From contig JAGVPR010000399.1 in assembly GCA_020052115.1 (NCBI GenBank), positions 1-6,667 on the forward strand: a stretch of DNA of 6,667 bases. The letters are read 5' to 3'. This document shows positions 1 through 6,216 of this stretch, piece after piece. Source of the stretch: Candidatus Eiseniibacteriota bacterium (GTDB taxonomy: Bacteria; Eisenbacteria; RBG-16-71-46; JAGVPR01). The notes under the pieces were generated by a model, which did no database searches, had not been told where the DNA came from, and saw only the letters and a list, made by a program, of their open reading frames with translations. A program made the position numbers and the translations under genes. Position 1 is the first letter of the stretch; each line of letters begins with the position of its first letter.

Positions 1-746
1 GCGATGAGTACCGGGTCAATCGCCCTGTGCGGATAGGCGCCGTGGCCTCCCTTGCCGAGCACGCGGATGCGGAACTCGTCCACGCTCGCGGCGGACCATC
101 CCGGGCAATAGCCCACTTGCCCGAAGGAGATCGTCGGATGGTCGCGCAGCGCGAAGATCGCCTCGGGCTTGCGCCCGTCGGCGAAAACCCCGGCATCGAG
201 CAGAAGCCGCGCGCCCGCTCCCACCTCCTCCGCCGGCTCCAGCAGGAAGAGCACCGATCCCGGCATTCTCCCGCGCACAGATGAGAGCACGCGCACGGTG
301 CCGAGAAGGACCGCCGCGTGAAGATCATGACCGCACGCGTGCATCACGCCGACCTCGCGACCGTCGAGAGTGTCGCGCACGGTAGAGGCGAACGGGAGCC
401 CCGTGGTCTCCACGAGCGGCAGCCCGTCTATGTCCGCCCGATAGGCGACGATCCCGCCCGGCCGAGCGCCGCGCAGAATCGCCACGAGCCCTGTGCCCCA
501 GTCCCCTTCGATCAGCTCCACGCCCGGGATCTCCGAGAGCCGGTCACGAAGGAACCGCTGCGTGGCCCGCTCGCGGAGCGAGAGTTCGGGGTGCGCGTGA
601 AGCCAGCGGCGGTCCTCGATGGTCCGGGGCGCAGCCGAGTCTGCCAGGGCCGCGAAATCCGGCCGCGCGGACGAAAGGGGAAGCCGCGGACCGGCCAGAG
701 CGGCCAGAGGAAAGAGCAACCACGCCACGATCGAGGCGACACGCAC
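1..746 (-). CDS. M20D-family amidohydrolase/metallopeptidase, exported, 3' end missing
   Basis: This is the N-terminal 248 codons of an M20 amidohydrolase of the hippurate / indole-acetyl-amino-acid hydrolase type; the rest lies off the left edge. The family uses a two-metal site to hydrolyse N-acyl amino acids or small peptides. From the GTG start, residues 1-19 form a signal peptide (VRVASIVAWLLFPLAALAG), so export is likely. Later motifs are HAHPELS, then RADIDGLP (103-110), then MHACGHDLH (135-143) with ligands Cys138 and His140. LEPAEE (169-174) carries the likely catalytic Glu173 and metal ligand Glu174. The lid domain begins near 218, with GKGGHGAYPH. One oddity: the stretch that usually reads GLHxxP, whose His is a metal ligand, reads ALRDHP here (Arg201, His203). 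GTG at 746 was chosen for its GGAGGG site six bases upstream and the promoter position; an in-frame ATG at 773 is the alternative. Family assignment is secure; the substrate is unknown. Confidence 0.93.
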   Translation of the reverse strand, partial: MRVASIVAWLLFPLAALAGPRLPLSSARPDFAALADSAAPRTIEDRRWLHAHPELSLRERATQRFLRDRLSEIPGVELIEGDWGTGLVAILRGARPGGIVAYRADIDGLPLVETTGLPFASTVRDTLDGREVGVMHACGHDLHAAVLLGTVRVLSSVRGRMPGSVLFLLEPAEEVGAGARLLLDAGVFADGRKPEAIFALRDHPTISFGQVGYCPGWSAASVDEFRIRVLGKGGHGAYPHRAIDPVLI

Positions 747-752
747 GTCAGG

Positions 753-758
753 CCCTCC
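753..758 (-). promoter_or_regulatory. Ribosome binding site deciding a GTG start (M20 gene)
   Basis: On the minus strand GGAGGG lies six bases before GTG at 746. The in-frame ATG at 773 has no comparable site and would sit only about 15 bases from the -10 box, so the GTG is preferred. Confidence 0.7.
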
Positions 759-786
759 GATGGAATACCCCATCGAACACGATGGC

Positions 787-816
787 ACCCTAGGCCCCCG
801 GCGGCGCGGCGGTCAA
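787..816 (-). promoter_or_regulatory. Sigma-70-like promoter for the M20 gene
   Basis: On the minus strand a -35 box TTGACC (811-816, five of six consensus bases) is followed by an 18-base spacer and TAGGGT (787-792, three of six). Transcription would start near 780, leaving a leader of roughly 35 bases before the GTG at 746. The architecture matches the glnS promoter candidate in this window. The weak -10 box limits confidence. Confidence 0.45.
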
Positions 817-840
817 GCGGGCTCGTGCGCGGCCGCTCCG

Positions 841-879
841 GGCTCGGGTTCCGGAGGATCCGATCGTGTATCCTGAGCC
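841..879. repeat. Imperfect inverted repeat in the divergent intergenic region
   Basis: GGCTCGGG (841-848) pairs with CCTGAGCC (872-879), seven of eight as DNA and eight with one G-U pair as RNA, around a 23-base loop. It sits between two divergent genes, 62 bases before the SGNH start codon. A -10-like TATCCT (869-874) overlaps the right arm, but I find no good -35 at the right distance. It could be an operator or a leader hairpin, or it could be chance in GC-rich DNA. Confidence 0.25.
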
Positions 880-929
880 GACCCCGCGAGGGCGATCAAG
901 CCTCATCGGCGACGCGCGGCGGCCGCGTT

Positions 930-934
930 GGAGG
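930..934 (+). promoter_or_regulatory. Ribosome binding site deciding the SGNH start
   Basis: GGAGG lies six bases before ATG 941. The frame is open further upstream, to 866, but that stretch encodes a low-complexity Arg/Pro-rich segment and has no such site at a suitable distance. Confidence 0.75.
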
Positions 935-940
935 AACAGC

Positions 941-2086
941 ATGAGGGCAGTGAAGGCGCGTGAAGGCCGGCAGGCAGGCCGCGAGCTGCTTAAGCTCATC
1001 GCTTTCTGGCTCACCTCGACGGCCGCCATCCTTCTGATCGCCGAAGGAGCTTTCCGGCTCGCGGGCTATCCGAAAGGGCGCTTCCTCTCGATCTATCCCC
1101 CGAACGCGCGGATTCAGATGACGTGGGGGCCGATCGCATACACCGTGGAGACGAACGCGCTCGGGTTGCGGAGCCGGGAGATCCCCTTCAGGAAATCGCA
1201 GGGCCGCACGCGAATCCTGATGATCGGCGATTCGGTCACCGAGGGGTTCTTCGCGGACAACCCCGACACCTATCCGTGGCGCCTCGAAGAGCATCTTCGC
1301 GCGCTCGGCGCCCCGGCCGAGGTCATCAACGCCGGCATGGGCGGAGGGTCCATTGACAAGGAGTTCGCCGTCCTCGCGAGCTTCATCAAGCTGGAGCCCG
1401 ACATCGTCGTCCTCACCTTCGTCACGAACGACCTCTCCGAGATCGCGGGCAAGAGTCTCGAGAACCTCGCCGTGGCGCCGATGGACGCCAAGGGGCCCGC
1501 ATTCGAACGAACGCTGTCGCCCCCGCGCCGCGCGGCCCGATGGCTGCTCACGAACTCGGCCGCCGCGGAAGCGGTTTTCGATGGGTATCTGCGGCTTCGC
1601 TTCCGGTCGTACCGGAGCGCGGAACGCGACTCCATGGACCGCTACCGGATCGACGGGGGCGCCGATTACGGAGCCAACATCCGGGAGTTCCTCCGCCGCT
1701 TCCCCCGCTCGGACGCGCTCGCCCTAGAGGAGCCTCTGCCCTCAGCGACGCGGGCGCTCGTAACGAGCTACCTCCTCGCGCTCGACCGCGTGACCGCGTA
1801 CTGCCGGGAACACGATGCGCGCCTCGTCGTCGCGTACTTCCCCTGCTACCCGCAGATCTACGATCCGGAGGCCTCGCTCGAGGTGCGTGATCTGATCGCC
1901 ACGCAGTGCCTCGCGCAGGGCGTTCCCTTCTGCGACTTCACCCAGGCGCTCCGCGATGCGGGGGGAGACAGGGCCCTCCACCTCGCGCCGGTGGACTTCC
2001 ACTTGAACCCCGAGGGGAACGAAGTGCTCGCGGAATCGCTCGCGGGCTTCTTGGTGGGCCAAGGGCTCGTCAAGAAGCGCCGCTAG
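941..2086 (+). CDS. Membrane-anchored SGNH/GDSL-family hydrolase
   Basis: A 381-residue protein with one predicted membrane segment near the N terminus (about 16-40, LLKLIAFWLTSTAAILLIAE), preceded by a basic segment (MRAVKAREGRQAGR). The bulk is therefore probably outside the cytoplasmic membrane. The SGNH blocks are all present: ILMIGDSVTEG with nucleophile Ser98 (block I), NAGMGGGS at 130-137 with the block II glycine, FVTND with Asn163 (block III), and VDFHLNPEGN with Asp352 and His354 (block V). The motif TNALGLRSREIP before block I is common in this kind of SGNH protein. Members are esterases or lipases, often acting on O-acyl groups of surface glycans. No MBOAT acyltransferase or polysaccharide gene is visible beside it, so the substrate cannot be named. 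The gene is divergent from the M20 gene and convergent with glnS. The hydrolase call is firm; the specific role is unknown. Confidence 0.9.
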   Translation: MRAVKAREGRQAGRELLKLIAFWLTSTAAILLIAEGAFRLAGYPKGRFLSIYPPNARIQMTWGPIAYTVETNALGLRSREIPFRKSQGRTRILMIGDSVTEGFFADNPDTYPWRLEEHLRALGAPAEVINAGMGGGSIDKEFAVLASFIKLEPDIVVLTFVTNDLSEIAGKSLENLAVAPMDAKGPAFERTLSPPRRAARWLLTNSAAAEAVFDGYLRLRFRSYRSAERDSMDRYRIDGGADYGANIREFLRRFPRSDALALEEPLPSATRALVTSYLLALDRVTAYCREHDARLVVAYFPCYPQIYDPEASLEVRDLIATQCLAQGVPFCDFTQALRDAGGDRALHLAPVDFHLNPEGNEVLAESLAGFLVGQGLVKKRR

Positions 2087-2118
2087 AGCACGCGCGCATC
2101 CGCAACAGAGCAAGCGCG

Positions 2119-2142
2119 GCGCTCCCGCAGCGGAGCGGGCGC
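2119..2142. terminator. Possible hairpin between convergent genes
   Basis: In the 63-base gap between the two convergent stop codons, CCCGC (2124-2128) pairs with GCGGG (2135-2139) across a six-base loop. GGC/GCG-type pairs extend it outward past a two-base bulge. There is no T-tract on either side. The position suits a bidirectional terminator, but the structure is weak. Confidence 0.3.
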
Positions 2143-2149
2143 GACGGCG

Positions 2150-3898
2150 CTACTTGCCCTGACGCGCTTTCTCGATCTTCGCCCAGGTGTCGCGGAGCGT
2201 GACCGTGCGGTTGAAGACGAGGCGGCCTGGGCGCGAATCGCGCGAGTCCACGCAGAAATACCCCATTCGCTCGAACTGATAGCGCGCCCCCGGAGCGGCG
2301 CCCGAGAGGCTCGGCTCGAGACGGCATCCGGTGAGCGCCTCGAGCGAGGCCGGGTTGACGCACGAGCGGAAATCGCCGCCGTGGCCCTCGTCCTCCGGAT
2401 CCGACACGGTGAACAGATGATCGTAGAGTCGCACCTCGCCTTCGAGCGAGTGTTCGGCCGAGACCCAGTGCAGGGTCGCCTTCACCTTTCGCCCGATCTC
2501 CGCCGCCGTGCCCTTCGATGCCGGGTCGTACGTGCAGTGGATCTCGATCGGGTTTCCTTCGCTGTCCGACGTCGCGTGCGTGCAGCGCACGAGATAGGCG
2601 CCGCGGAGCCGCACCTCATTGCCCGGATAGAGCCGGAAATAGCCCTTCGGCGGCGGATCGCGGTAGTCGTCTCGCTCGACGTAGAGCACGCGCGTGAACG
2701 GCACGTTGCGCAGTCCCGCGGCTGGGTCCTCGGGGTTGTTCGCGACCTCGATCCACTCGACCTCCCCTTCGGGGAGATTGTCAATGACCAGGCGCACCGG
2801 CTTGAGCACGGCCATGACGCGCGACGTGCGGCTGTTCAGGTACTCGCGCACCGTGTCATCGAGAAGCCGGATGTCCACGGTGCTGTTCCTCTTCGCCACG
2901 CCGATCCGCTCCAGGAACAGGCGGATCGCCTCGGGCGGATAGCCGCGACGGCGAAGCCCGCTCAGCGTCGGCATGCGCGGATCGTCCCACCCGCCGACGT
3001 GTCCCTCCTCGACCAGCGCGCGGAGCTTCCGTTTGCTCATCACGGTGTACGTCAAGTTGAGGCGCGCGAACTCGATCTGGCGCGGTCGGCCGTGCGGCAG
3101 CTCGATCTGGTCGAGAAACCAATCGTAGAGAGGCCGATGATCCTCGAACTCGAGCGAGCAGAGGGAGTGCGTCACGCCTTCGATGGCGTCCGACTGCCCA
3201 TGCGCCCAGTCGTACGACGGGTAGATGCACCACGCGTCTCCGGTGCGGTGGTGCGTCGCGCGGCGGATGCGGTACATGACCGGATCGCGCAGATTCAGGT
3301 TCGGAGCGGCCATGTCTATCTTGGCTCGGAGCGTGCGGGCGCCGTCCGGGTATTCGCCGGCCCGCATCCCTCTGAAGAGCTCGAGGTTCTCCTCGACGCT
3401 CCGGCCGCGATACGGACTCTCGCGCCCCGGCTCGGTCAATGTGCCGCGGTACTCACGGACCTCGTCGGCCGTCAGGTCGCAGATGTACGCCTTGCCCTTC
3501 CGGATGATCGCCTCCGCCCACCGGTAGAGCTGTTCGAAGTAGTCGGACGCGTAGAAGAGGCTCTCCCCCCAGTCGCAACCGAGCCACCTCACGTCTCCCA
3601 TGATCCCCTCGACGTACTCGATTTCCTCTCTCTCGGGATTCGTGTCGTCGAAGCGGAGGTTGCATCGCCCGCCGAACTCCGCGGCGATGCCGAAGTCAAT
3701 GGAGATCGCCTTCGAGTGCCCGATGTGCAGGTGGCCGTTCGGCTCCGGCGGGAAGCGCGTGACGACCCGACCGTCGTTCTTGCCCGCGGCCACGTCCGAG
3801 GTCACGATGGCGCGCAAGAAGTCAACCGCCGCCTCCACTCCTCCCGCGGGCGCGGCCGGGACTTGTCTGTCATCGTTCGGAACATCGGGCCTGTCCAT
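2150..3898 (-). CDS. glnS: Glutaminyl-tRNA synthetase (GlnRS)
   Basis: This 582-residue class I synthetase charges tRNA-Gln with glutamine using ATP in the cytoplasm. The sequence matches the GlnRS family along its whole length. Landmarks are RFPPEPNGHLHIGH (HIGH motif 58-61), LRFDDTNP (81-88), YPSYDWAHGQSDAIEGVTHSLCSLEFEDHRPLYDW (the glutamine-pocket and tRNA-contact region, about 226-260), and YTVMSKRKL with the KMSKS variant MSK at 287-289. The C-terminal anticodon-binding beta-barrels contain VPFTRVLYVERDDY and end with FNRTVTLRDTW. It is slightly longer than the roughly 554-residue E. coli enzyme, mostly from about 20 extra N-terminal residues (PNDDRQVPAAPAGG). ATG at 3898 has GGAGGAG just upstream. 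An in-frame TTG at 3910 overlaps that site and is rejected. It is probably monocistronic, with its own promoter. GlnRS, rather than GluRS, is indicated by the family-specific motifs. Confidence 0.98.
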   Translation of the reverse strand: MDRPDVPNDDRQVPAAPAGGVEAAVDFLRAIVTSDVAAGKNDGRVVTRFPPEPNGHLHIGHSKAISIDFGIAAEFGGRCNLRFDDTNPEREEIEYVEGIMGDVRWLGCDWGESLFYASDYFEQLYRWAEAIIRKGKAYICDLTADEVREYRGTLTEPGRESPYRGRSVEENLELFRGMRAGEYPDGARTLRAKIDMAAPNLNLRDPVMYRIRRATHHRTGDAWCIYPSYDWAHGQSDAIEGVTHSLCSLEFEDHRPLYDWFLDQIELPHGRPRQIEFARLNLTYTVMSKRKLRALVEEGHVGGWDDPRMPTLSGLRRRGYPPEAIRLFLERIGVAKRNSTVDIRLLDDTVREYLNSRTSRVMAVLKPVRLVIDNLPEGEVEWIEVANNPEDPAAGLRNVPFTRVLYVERDDYRDPPPKGYFRLYPGNEVRLRGAYLVRCTHATSDSEGNPIEIHCTYDPASKGTAAEIGRKVKATLHWVSAEHSLEGEVRLYDHLFTVSDPEDEGHGGDFRSCVNPASLEALTGCRLEPSLSGAAPGARYQFERMGYFCVDSRDSRPGRLVFNRTVTLRDTWAKIEKARQGK

Positions 3899-3901
3899 GA
3901 A

Positions 3902-3908
3902 CTCCTCC
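3902..3908 (-). promoter_or_regulatory. Ribosome binding site deciding the glnS start
   Basis: On the minus strand GGAGGAG ends three bases before ATG at 3898, with five bases between its GGAGG core and the start codon. The in-frame TTG at 3910 would put this site inside the coding sequence. Confidence 0.75.
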
Positions 3909-3953
3909 AAGGCGGGTGGGCATGCTTATCGCTGCGCCGACAGAGATGGGAAG

Positions 3954-3983
3954 ACGATAGGGCAGCGCGTGTGAGGGTGTCAA
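3954..3983 (-). promoter_or_regulatory. Sigma-70-like promoter for glnS
   Basis: On the minus strand a perfect consensus -35 box TTGACA (3978-3983) is followed by 18 bases and TATCGT (3954-3959, four of six). Transcription would begin near 3946-3948, giving a leader of about 50 bases before the ATG at 3898. It lies just after the hairpin that follows the protease gene, which supports separate transcription of glnS. Confidence 0.65.
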
Positions 3984-4002
3984 TCGGGCCGGGGTGATGG
4001 TT

Positions 4003-4032
4003 GCGCCGAAGCCCGCCTCAGAAGGCGGGCTC
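4003..4032. repeat. 30-base dispersed hairpin repeat, copy 1
   Basis: This stretch recurs in the same orientation at 6182-6211 with 29 of 30 identical bases; the single difference is A4022 versus G6201, in the hairpin loop. Identity includes seven bases (GCGCCGA) outside the stem. It lies between the protease stop codon and the glnS promoter. Confidence 0.85.
4010..4031 (-). terminator. Hairpin after the S8 protease gene, likely terminator
   Basis: A perfect 9-bp stem, AGCCCGCCT with AGGCGGGCT, encloses a four-base loop 69 bases after the protease stop codon and before the glnS promoter. On the minus strand it is followed by TTCGGCGC rather than a run of T, so it is not a textbook intrinsic terminator. 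Its placement supports transcript termination or 3'-end protection. Confidence 0.55.
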
Positions 4033-4100
4033 ATCCGGCTCTGGACAGCTTCGGTCGGCCCGGAAGATGCCGCGATCGAGTCTTCGCGTCGTGCGACGGA

Positions 4101-5756
4101 TCACTGAAGCCGCAGCACGCGCTCGGTCCGGCTCTTGTCTCCGCTGGTCAGACGGGCGAGGTAGATGCCGGACGGAACCGATCTGCCGCCCTCGTCGCGC
4201 CCGTCCCAGGAGATCGATCCTCCCGCCGCCCTTCCCGCTAACACGCGCACCCTGCGACCCCGGAGATCGAACAGCTCGAGAAGGCTCCTGCCCGCGGATG
4301 GCACGGAGAACGCGAAGCGAACCCGGCTTTGGAACGGGTTAGGCGCCGCTGACAGCATCAGTGCGGCGGGCGGCGCCGCCACGGGGACATCAACCCTCGC
4401 CGCCGTGACGGCCGCGAGGGCATCGAGGCGGCCGTATCCATAATCGTGATCGTATCCCGCCGTCCCGCGATCAACGGAAGTCTGACACAGGATCGACAGG
4501 ACCTCGCTGAACGTGAGTCCGGGGTGCGCCTGCAGCATGAGGGCCACCGTTCCGGCCACGTGCGGGGACGCCATGGAGGTTCCCGACCAGTACTGGTATG
4601 CGCCGCCCGGAACGGATGAAAGCACCAGATCTCCCGGCGCGGAGAGGTCGGGCTTCCGGCGGTCCGGGGGGAAGAAGCTCCCGCCCGGGGTCGGCCCGCG
4701 AGAGGAGAACGAGGTGATCACGTCCGACGCGTCCGTCGCGCCGACACCGATCGAGTTGTTGTAGGAACCGGGCGGGCGGGTCGTCGAGGCGTTGGGGCCC
4801 TCGTTCCCGAGGCAGAAGACGGGGATGATCCCGGCCGCGATCCACGCCTGGACCGTTGAATGGAAGCCCGTGTAGATCGCGCTGAAGAAGTACCAGCTGT
4901 TGTTGATGACGTGGGGGAAGTCGTCGGTGAGCGGATCGCCATCCGGATCGAGCATCCACTGGGCCCCGGCGATCACGATCGAAGCATCACTGAACGAGTT
5001 GGTCTCATCGAGGACCTTGGCGGAGATGAACTGGGCGCCGTAACAGACACCGATGTCAAACGCGAAGGATCCGGGACCGTCGCCGCCCACCATCGTGCCG
5101 ATGGTGTGCGTGCCGTGACCATGGTCGTCATAGGGATCGGGGAGACCGTTGACCAGGTCGATCCATGAATCGGCGCCTCCGCGCCACTTGCCGCTCAACG
5201 CGGGGTGGGTGAGGTCCACCCCCGTGTCCATGGATCCGACGACGATCCCCGTCCCGTCGAGGCCCAGGGTGTTCCAGACCTGGTCGGCCCCGATCATCGG
5301 GATGTTCCACTCCGTGGCGTGCGTCTTGTCGGCTGTCACGACCGGCTCCGGGAAGCCGACGGGCTCATCGAAGTCAATCTTCTCGATCTCATCGAAGGTC
5401 GCCAATTCCTCGATGAGCCTCCGGGTGGCTCGCAAGGAGATGCTGTTGTTGATCCAGAACGACTTCACGTCCGCGGCCTTCTCCTGGACCGTGAGGAAGC
5501 GGAGCGTGCGGCCTTGCACCCGCGATGCCGTGTGCTGGAGGGCGAGGATCAGGTCGGGCGCCCCAGCTCGGCCTTCATGGAAGTTCGTCAGGTCCACGTC
5601 TTCTCGGAAGAAGAGCAGAACGGGATGCGCGTCCTCCGGAGCTGACACCGCGAGCCGCTGTTCGAGGCTCGGTGAAAGCACGGCGGCCGCGACACCGGCA
5701 TCGCTCGAGGTCAGAAGGAAGAGCGCGACGAAAGGAACAAGCCGGGAGCGGGTCAT
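4101..5756 (-). CDS. Secreted subtilisin-family (S8) serine protease with C-terminal FlgD-Ig/sorting-like domain
   Basis: A 551-residue exported endopeptidase. Residues 1-25 form a signal peptide (MTRSRLVPFVALFLLTSSDAGVAAA). Residues about 26-140 look like an inhibitory propeptide in the style of bacillopeptidase F (KSFWINNSISLRATRRLIEELATF...). The S8 domain spans about 150-450 and has the full catalytic set: Asp177 in GSMDTGVD, His214 in DHGHGTH, oxyanion Asn318 in CLGNEGP, and Ser394 in SGTSMASPHVAG. The usual FSSRGPTP and KPDLSAPG segments are present. After a short Ala/Pro linker, residues 467-551 form a beta-rich module with APNPF, LFDLRGRRVRVL, ISWDGRDEGGRSVPSGIYLARL and a basic tail. 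Such modules resemble FlgD-Ig or type A sorting domains of FCB-group secreted proteins, suggesting surface retention or a dedicated export route. ATG at 5756 was chosen because GAGGAG precedes it by seven bases and it starts the signal peptide directly; ATG at 5780 would add eight residues. The physiological target is unknown. Confidence 0.95.
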   Translation of the reverse strand: MTRSRLVPFVALFLLTSSDAGVAAAVLSPSLEQRLAVSAPEDAHPVLLFFREDVDLTNFHEGRAGAPDLILALQHTASRVQGRTLRFLTVQEKAADVKSFWINNSISLRATRRLIEELATFDEIEKIDFDEPVGFPEPVVTADKTHATEWNIPMIGADQVWNTLGLDGTGIVVGSMDTGVDLTHPALSGKWRGGADSWIDLVNGLPDPYDDHGHGTHTIGTMVGGDGPGSFAFDIGVCYGAQFISAKVLDETNSFSDASIVIAGAQWMLDPDGDPLTDDFPHVINNSWYFFSAIYTGFHSTVQAWIAAGIIPVFCLGNEGPNASTTRPPGSYNNSIGVGATDASDVITSFSSRGPTPGGSFFPPDRRKPDLSAPGDLVLSSVPGGAYQYWSGTSMASPHVAGTVALMLQAHPGLTFSEVLSILCQTSVDRGTAGYDHDYGYGRLDALAAVTAARVDVPVAAPPAALMLSAAPNPFQSRVRFAFSVPSAGRSLLELFDLRGRRVRVLAGRAAGGSISWDGRDEGGRSVPSGIYLARLTSGDKSRTERVLRLQ

Positions 5757-5763
5757 GTGGTGG

Positions 5764-5769
5764 CTCCTC
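5764..5769 (-). promoter_or_regulatory. Ribosome binding site deciding the protease start
   Basis: On the minus strand GAGGAG lies seven bases before ATG at 5756. It falls downstream of the alternative ATG at 5780, so it can serve only the shorter form. Confidence 0.65.
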
Positions 5770-5907
5770 ATTGCCGGCACTGCCGTACCCGCTCACCGAG
5801 GCGGTGCGGGCGCGTGCTGGCGCATGTGATTTCGCTGGCTGATGCCGGCTCCTCGTCCGATGGCGCCGTGAGAGGACCGTGTGCAGGCGTCCCTCATTGC
5901 GCCAACG

Positions 5908-5936
5908 AAGTTACCATTGGGTCCCCGCGCCGGCAA
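5908..5936 (-). promoter_or_regulatory. Candidate promoter for the S8 protease
   Basis: On the minus strand TTGCCG (5931-5936, four of six) is followed by a 17-base spacer and TAACTT (5908-5913, three of six), in a locally AT-richer patch. The leader would be about 145 bases. The match is modest and other start sites are possible. Confidence 0.25.
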
Positions 5937-6181
5937 CAAATCTCCTGCCCGGGCGCGCCCCCGTTCGCGTCGCCGGCCGAACTCGGGTCGCGCGAAGAAT
6001 CCTCGAAGTGGATCCCCTACTCTGCCCCGATGCCGCGTCGAGATGAGGTGAATCGCCCCGGGTTCTCCGGAGCGCTCATTGTGTGAGCACCCGCGCCGCC
6101 CGTTGATCGCTCACGAGAATCTTGCTGCGGGAGCAGATGCCGAGGTGTTTCCTTGCAGGGCGGGTGGAAACGCTGATCGAG

Positions 6182-6211
6182 GCGCCGAAGCCCGCCTCAG
6201 GAGGCGGGCTC
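6182..6211. repeat. 30-base dispersed hairpin repeat, copy 2
   Basis: Second copy of the element at 4003-4032, in the same orientation, 29 of 30 bases identical. It begins six bases after the stop codon of the small membrane-protein gene, closer than the 69 bases seen for copy 1. Confidence 0.85.
6189..6210 (-). terminator. Hairpin after the small membrane-protein gene, likely terminator
   Basis: A perfect 9-bp stem AGCCCGCCT / AGGCGGGCT with a four-base loop (CAGG on the plus strand) lies directly behind the stop codon at 6217-6219. As with copy 1, no T-run follows on the minus strand. Immediate post-stop placement argues for a role at the transcript end. Confidence 0.55.
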
Positions 6212-6216
6212 GATCA

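Larger units (their letters stand above)
5757..6180. other. Gene-free region upstream of the S8 protease
   Basis: About 420 bases with no convincing coding sequence on either strand: the open frames here lack a ribosome binding site and recognisable protein features. I see no tRNA-like T-arm motif, CRISPR-type repeat or transposon end. It contains one modest promoter candidate for the protease (5908-5936). It also contains a 6-bp inverted repeat, GTTTCC with GGAAAC (6147-6171), that is within chance expectation. Its length would allow a long regulated leader or upstream regulatory sites. Confidence 0.5.

Noticed and set aside
692..709. Tandem 9-base duplication (CGGCCAGAG twice)
   Set aside because: It falls in the M20 signal peptide, where it encodes the Leu-Ala-rich hydrophobic stretch; coding constraint explains it.
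866..940. N-terminal extension of the SGNH protein to the ATG at 866
   Set aside because: The ATG at 941 has a strong GGAGG site six bases upstream and leads directly into the basic segment and membrane anchor. The extension is low-complexity and lies in the divergent intergenic region.
318..944. A 208-codon open frame on the plus strand opposite the M20 gene
   Set aside because: The opposite strand encodes clear M20D motifs. This frame is Arg/Pro-rich and runs through the intergenic region into the SGNH start.
2381..3997. A 538-codon open frame on the plus strand opposite glnS
   Set aside because: It is fully antisense to an unmistakable GlnRS. Its translation is Arg/Val/Leu-rich without domain features, and no ribosome binding site precedes it. 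Long antisense frames are expected in GC-rich genes.
5149..5829. A 226-codon open frame on the plus strand opposite the protease propeptide and catalytic region
   Set aside because: It is Ser/Arg-rich without recognisable features and is antisense to a clear S8 protease.
5757..6086. A 109-codon open frame on the plus strand in the gap before the protease
   Set aside because: It has no ribosome binding site, shows no protein-like features, and overlaps the protease leader region.
6147..6171. Inverted repeat GTTTCC / GGAAAC with a 13-base loop
   Set aside because: A 6-bp stem with a long loop is common by chance, and nothing nearby gives it a role.
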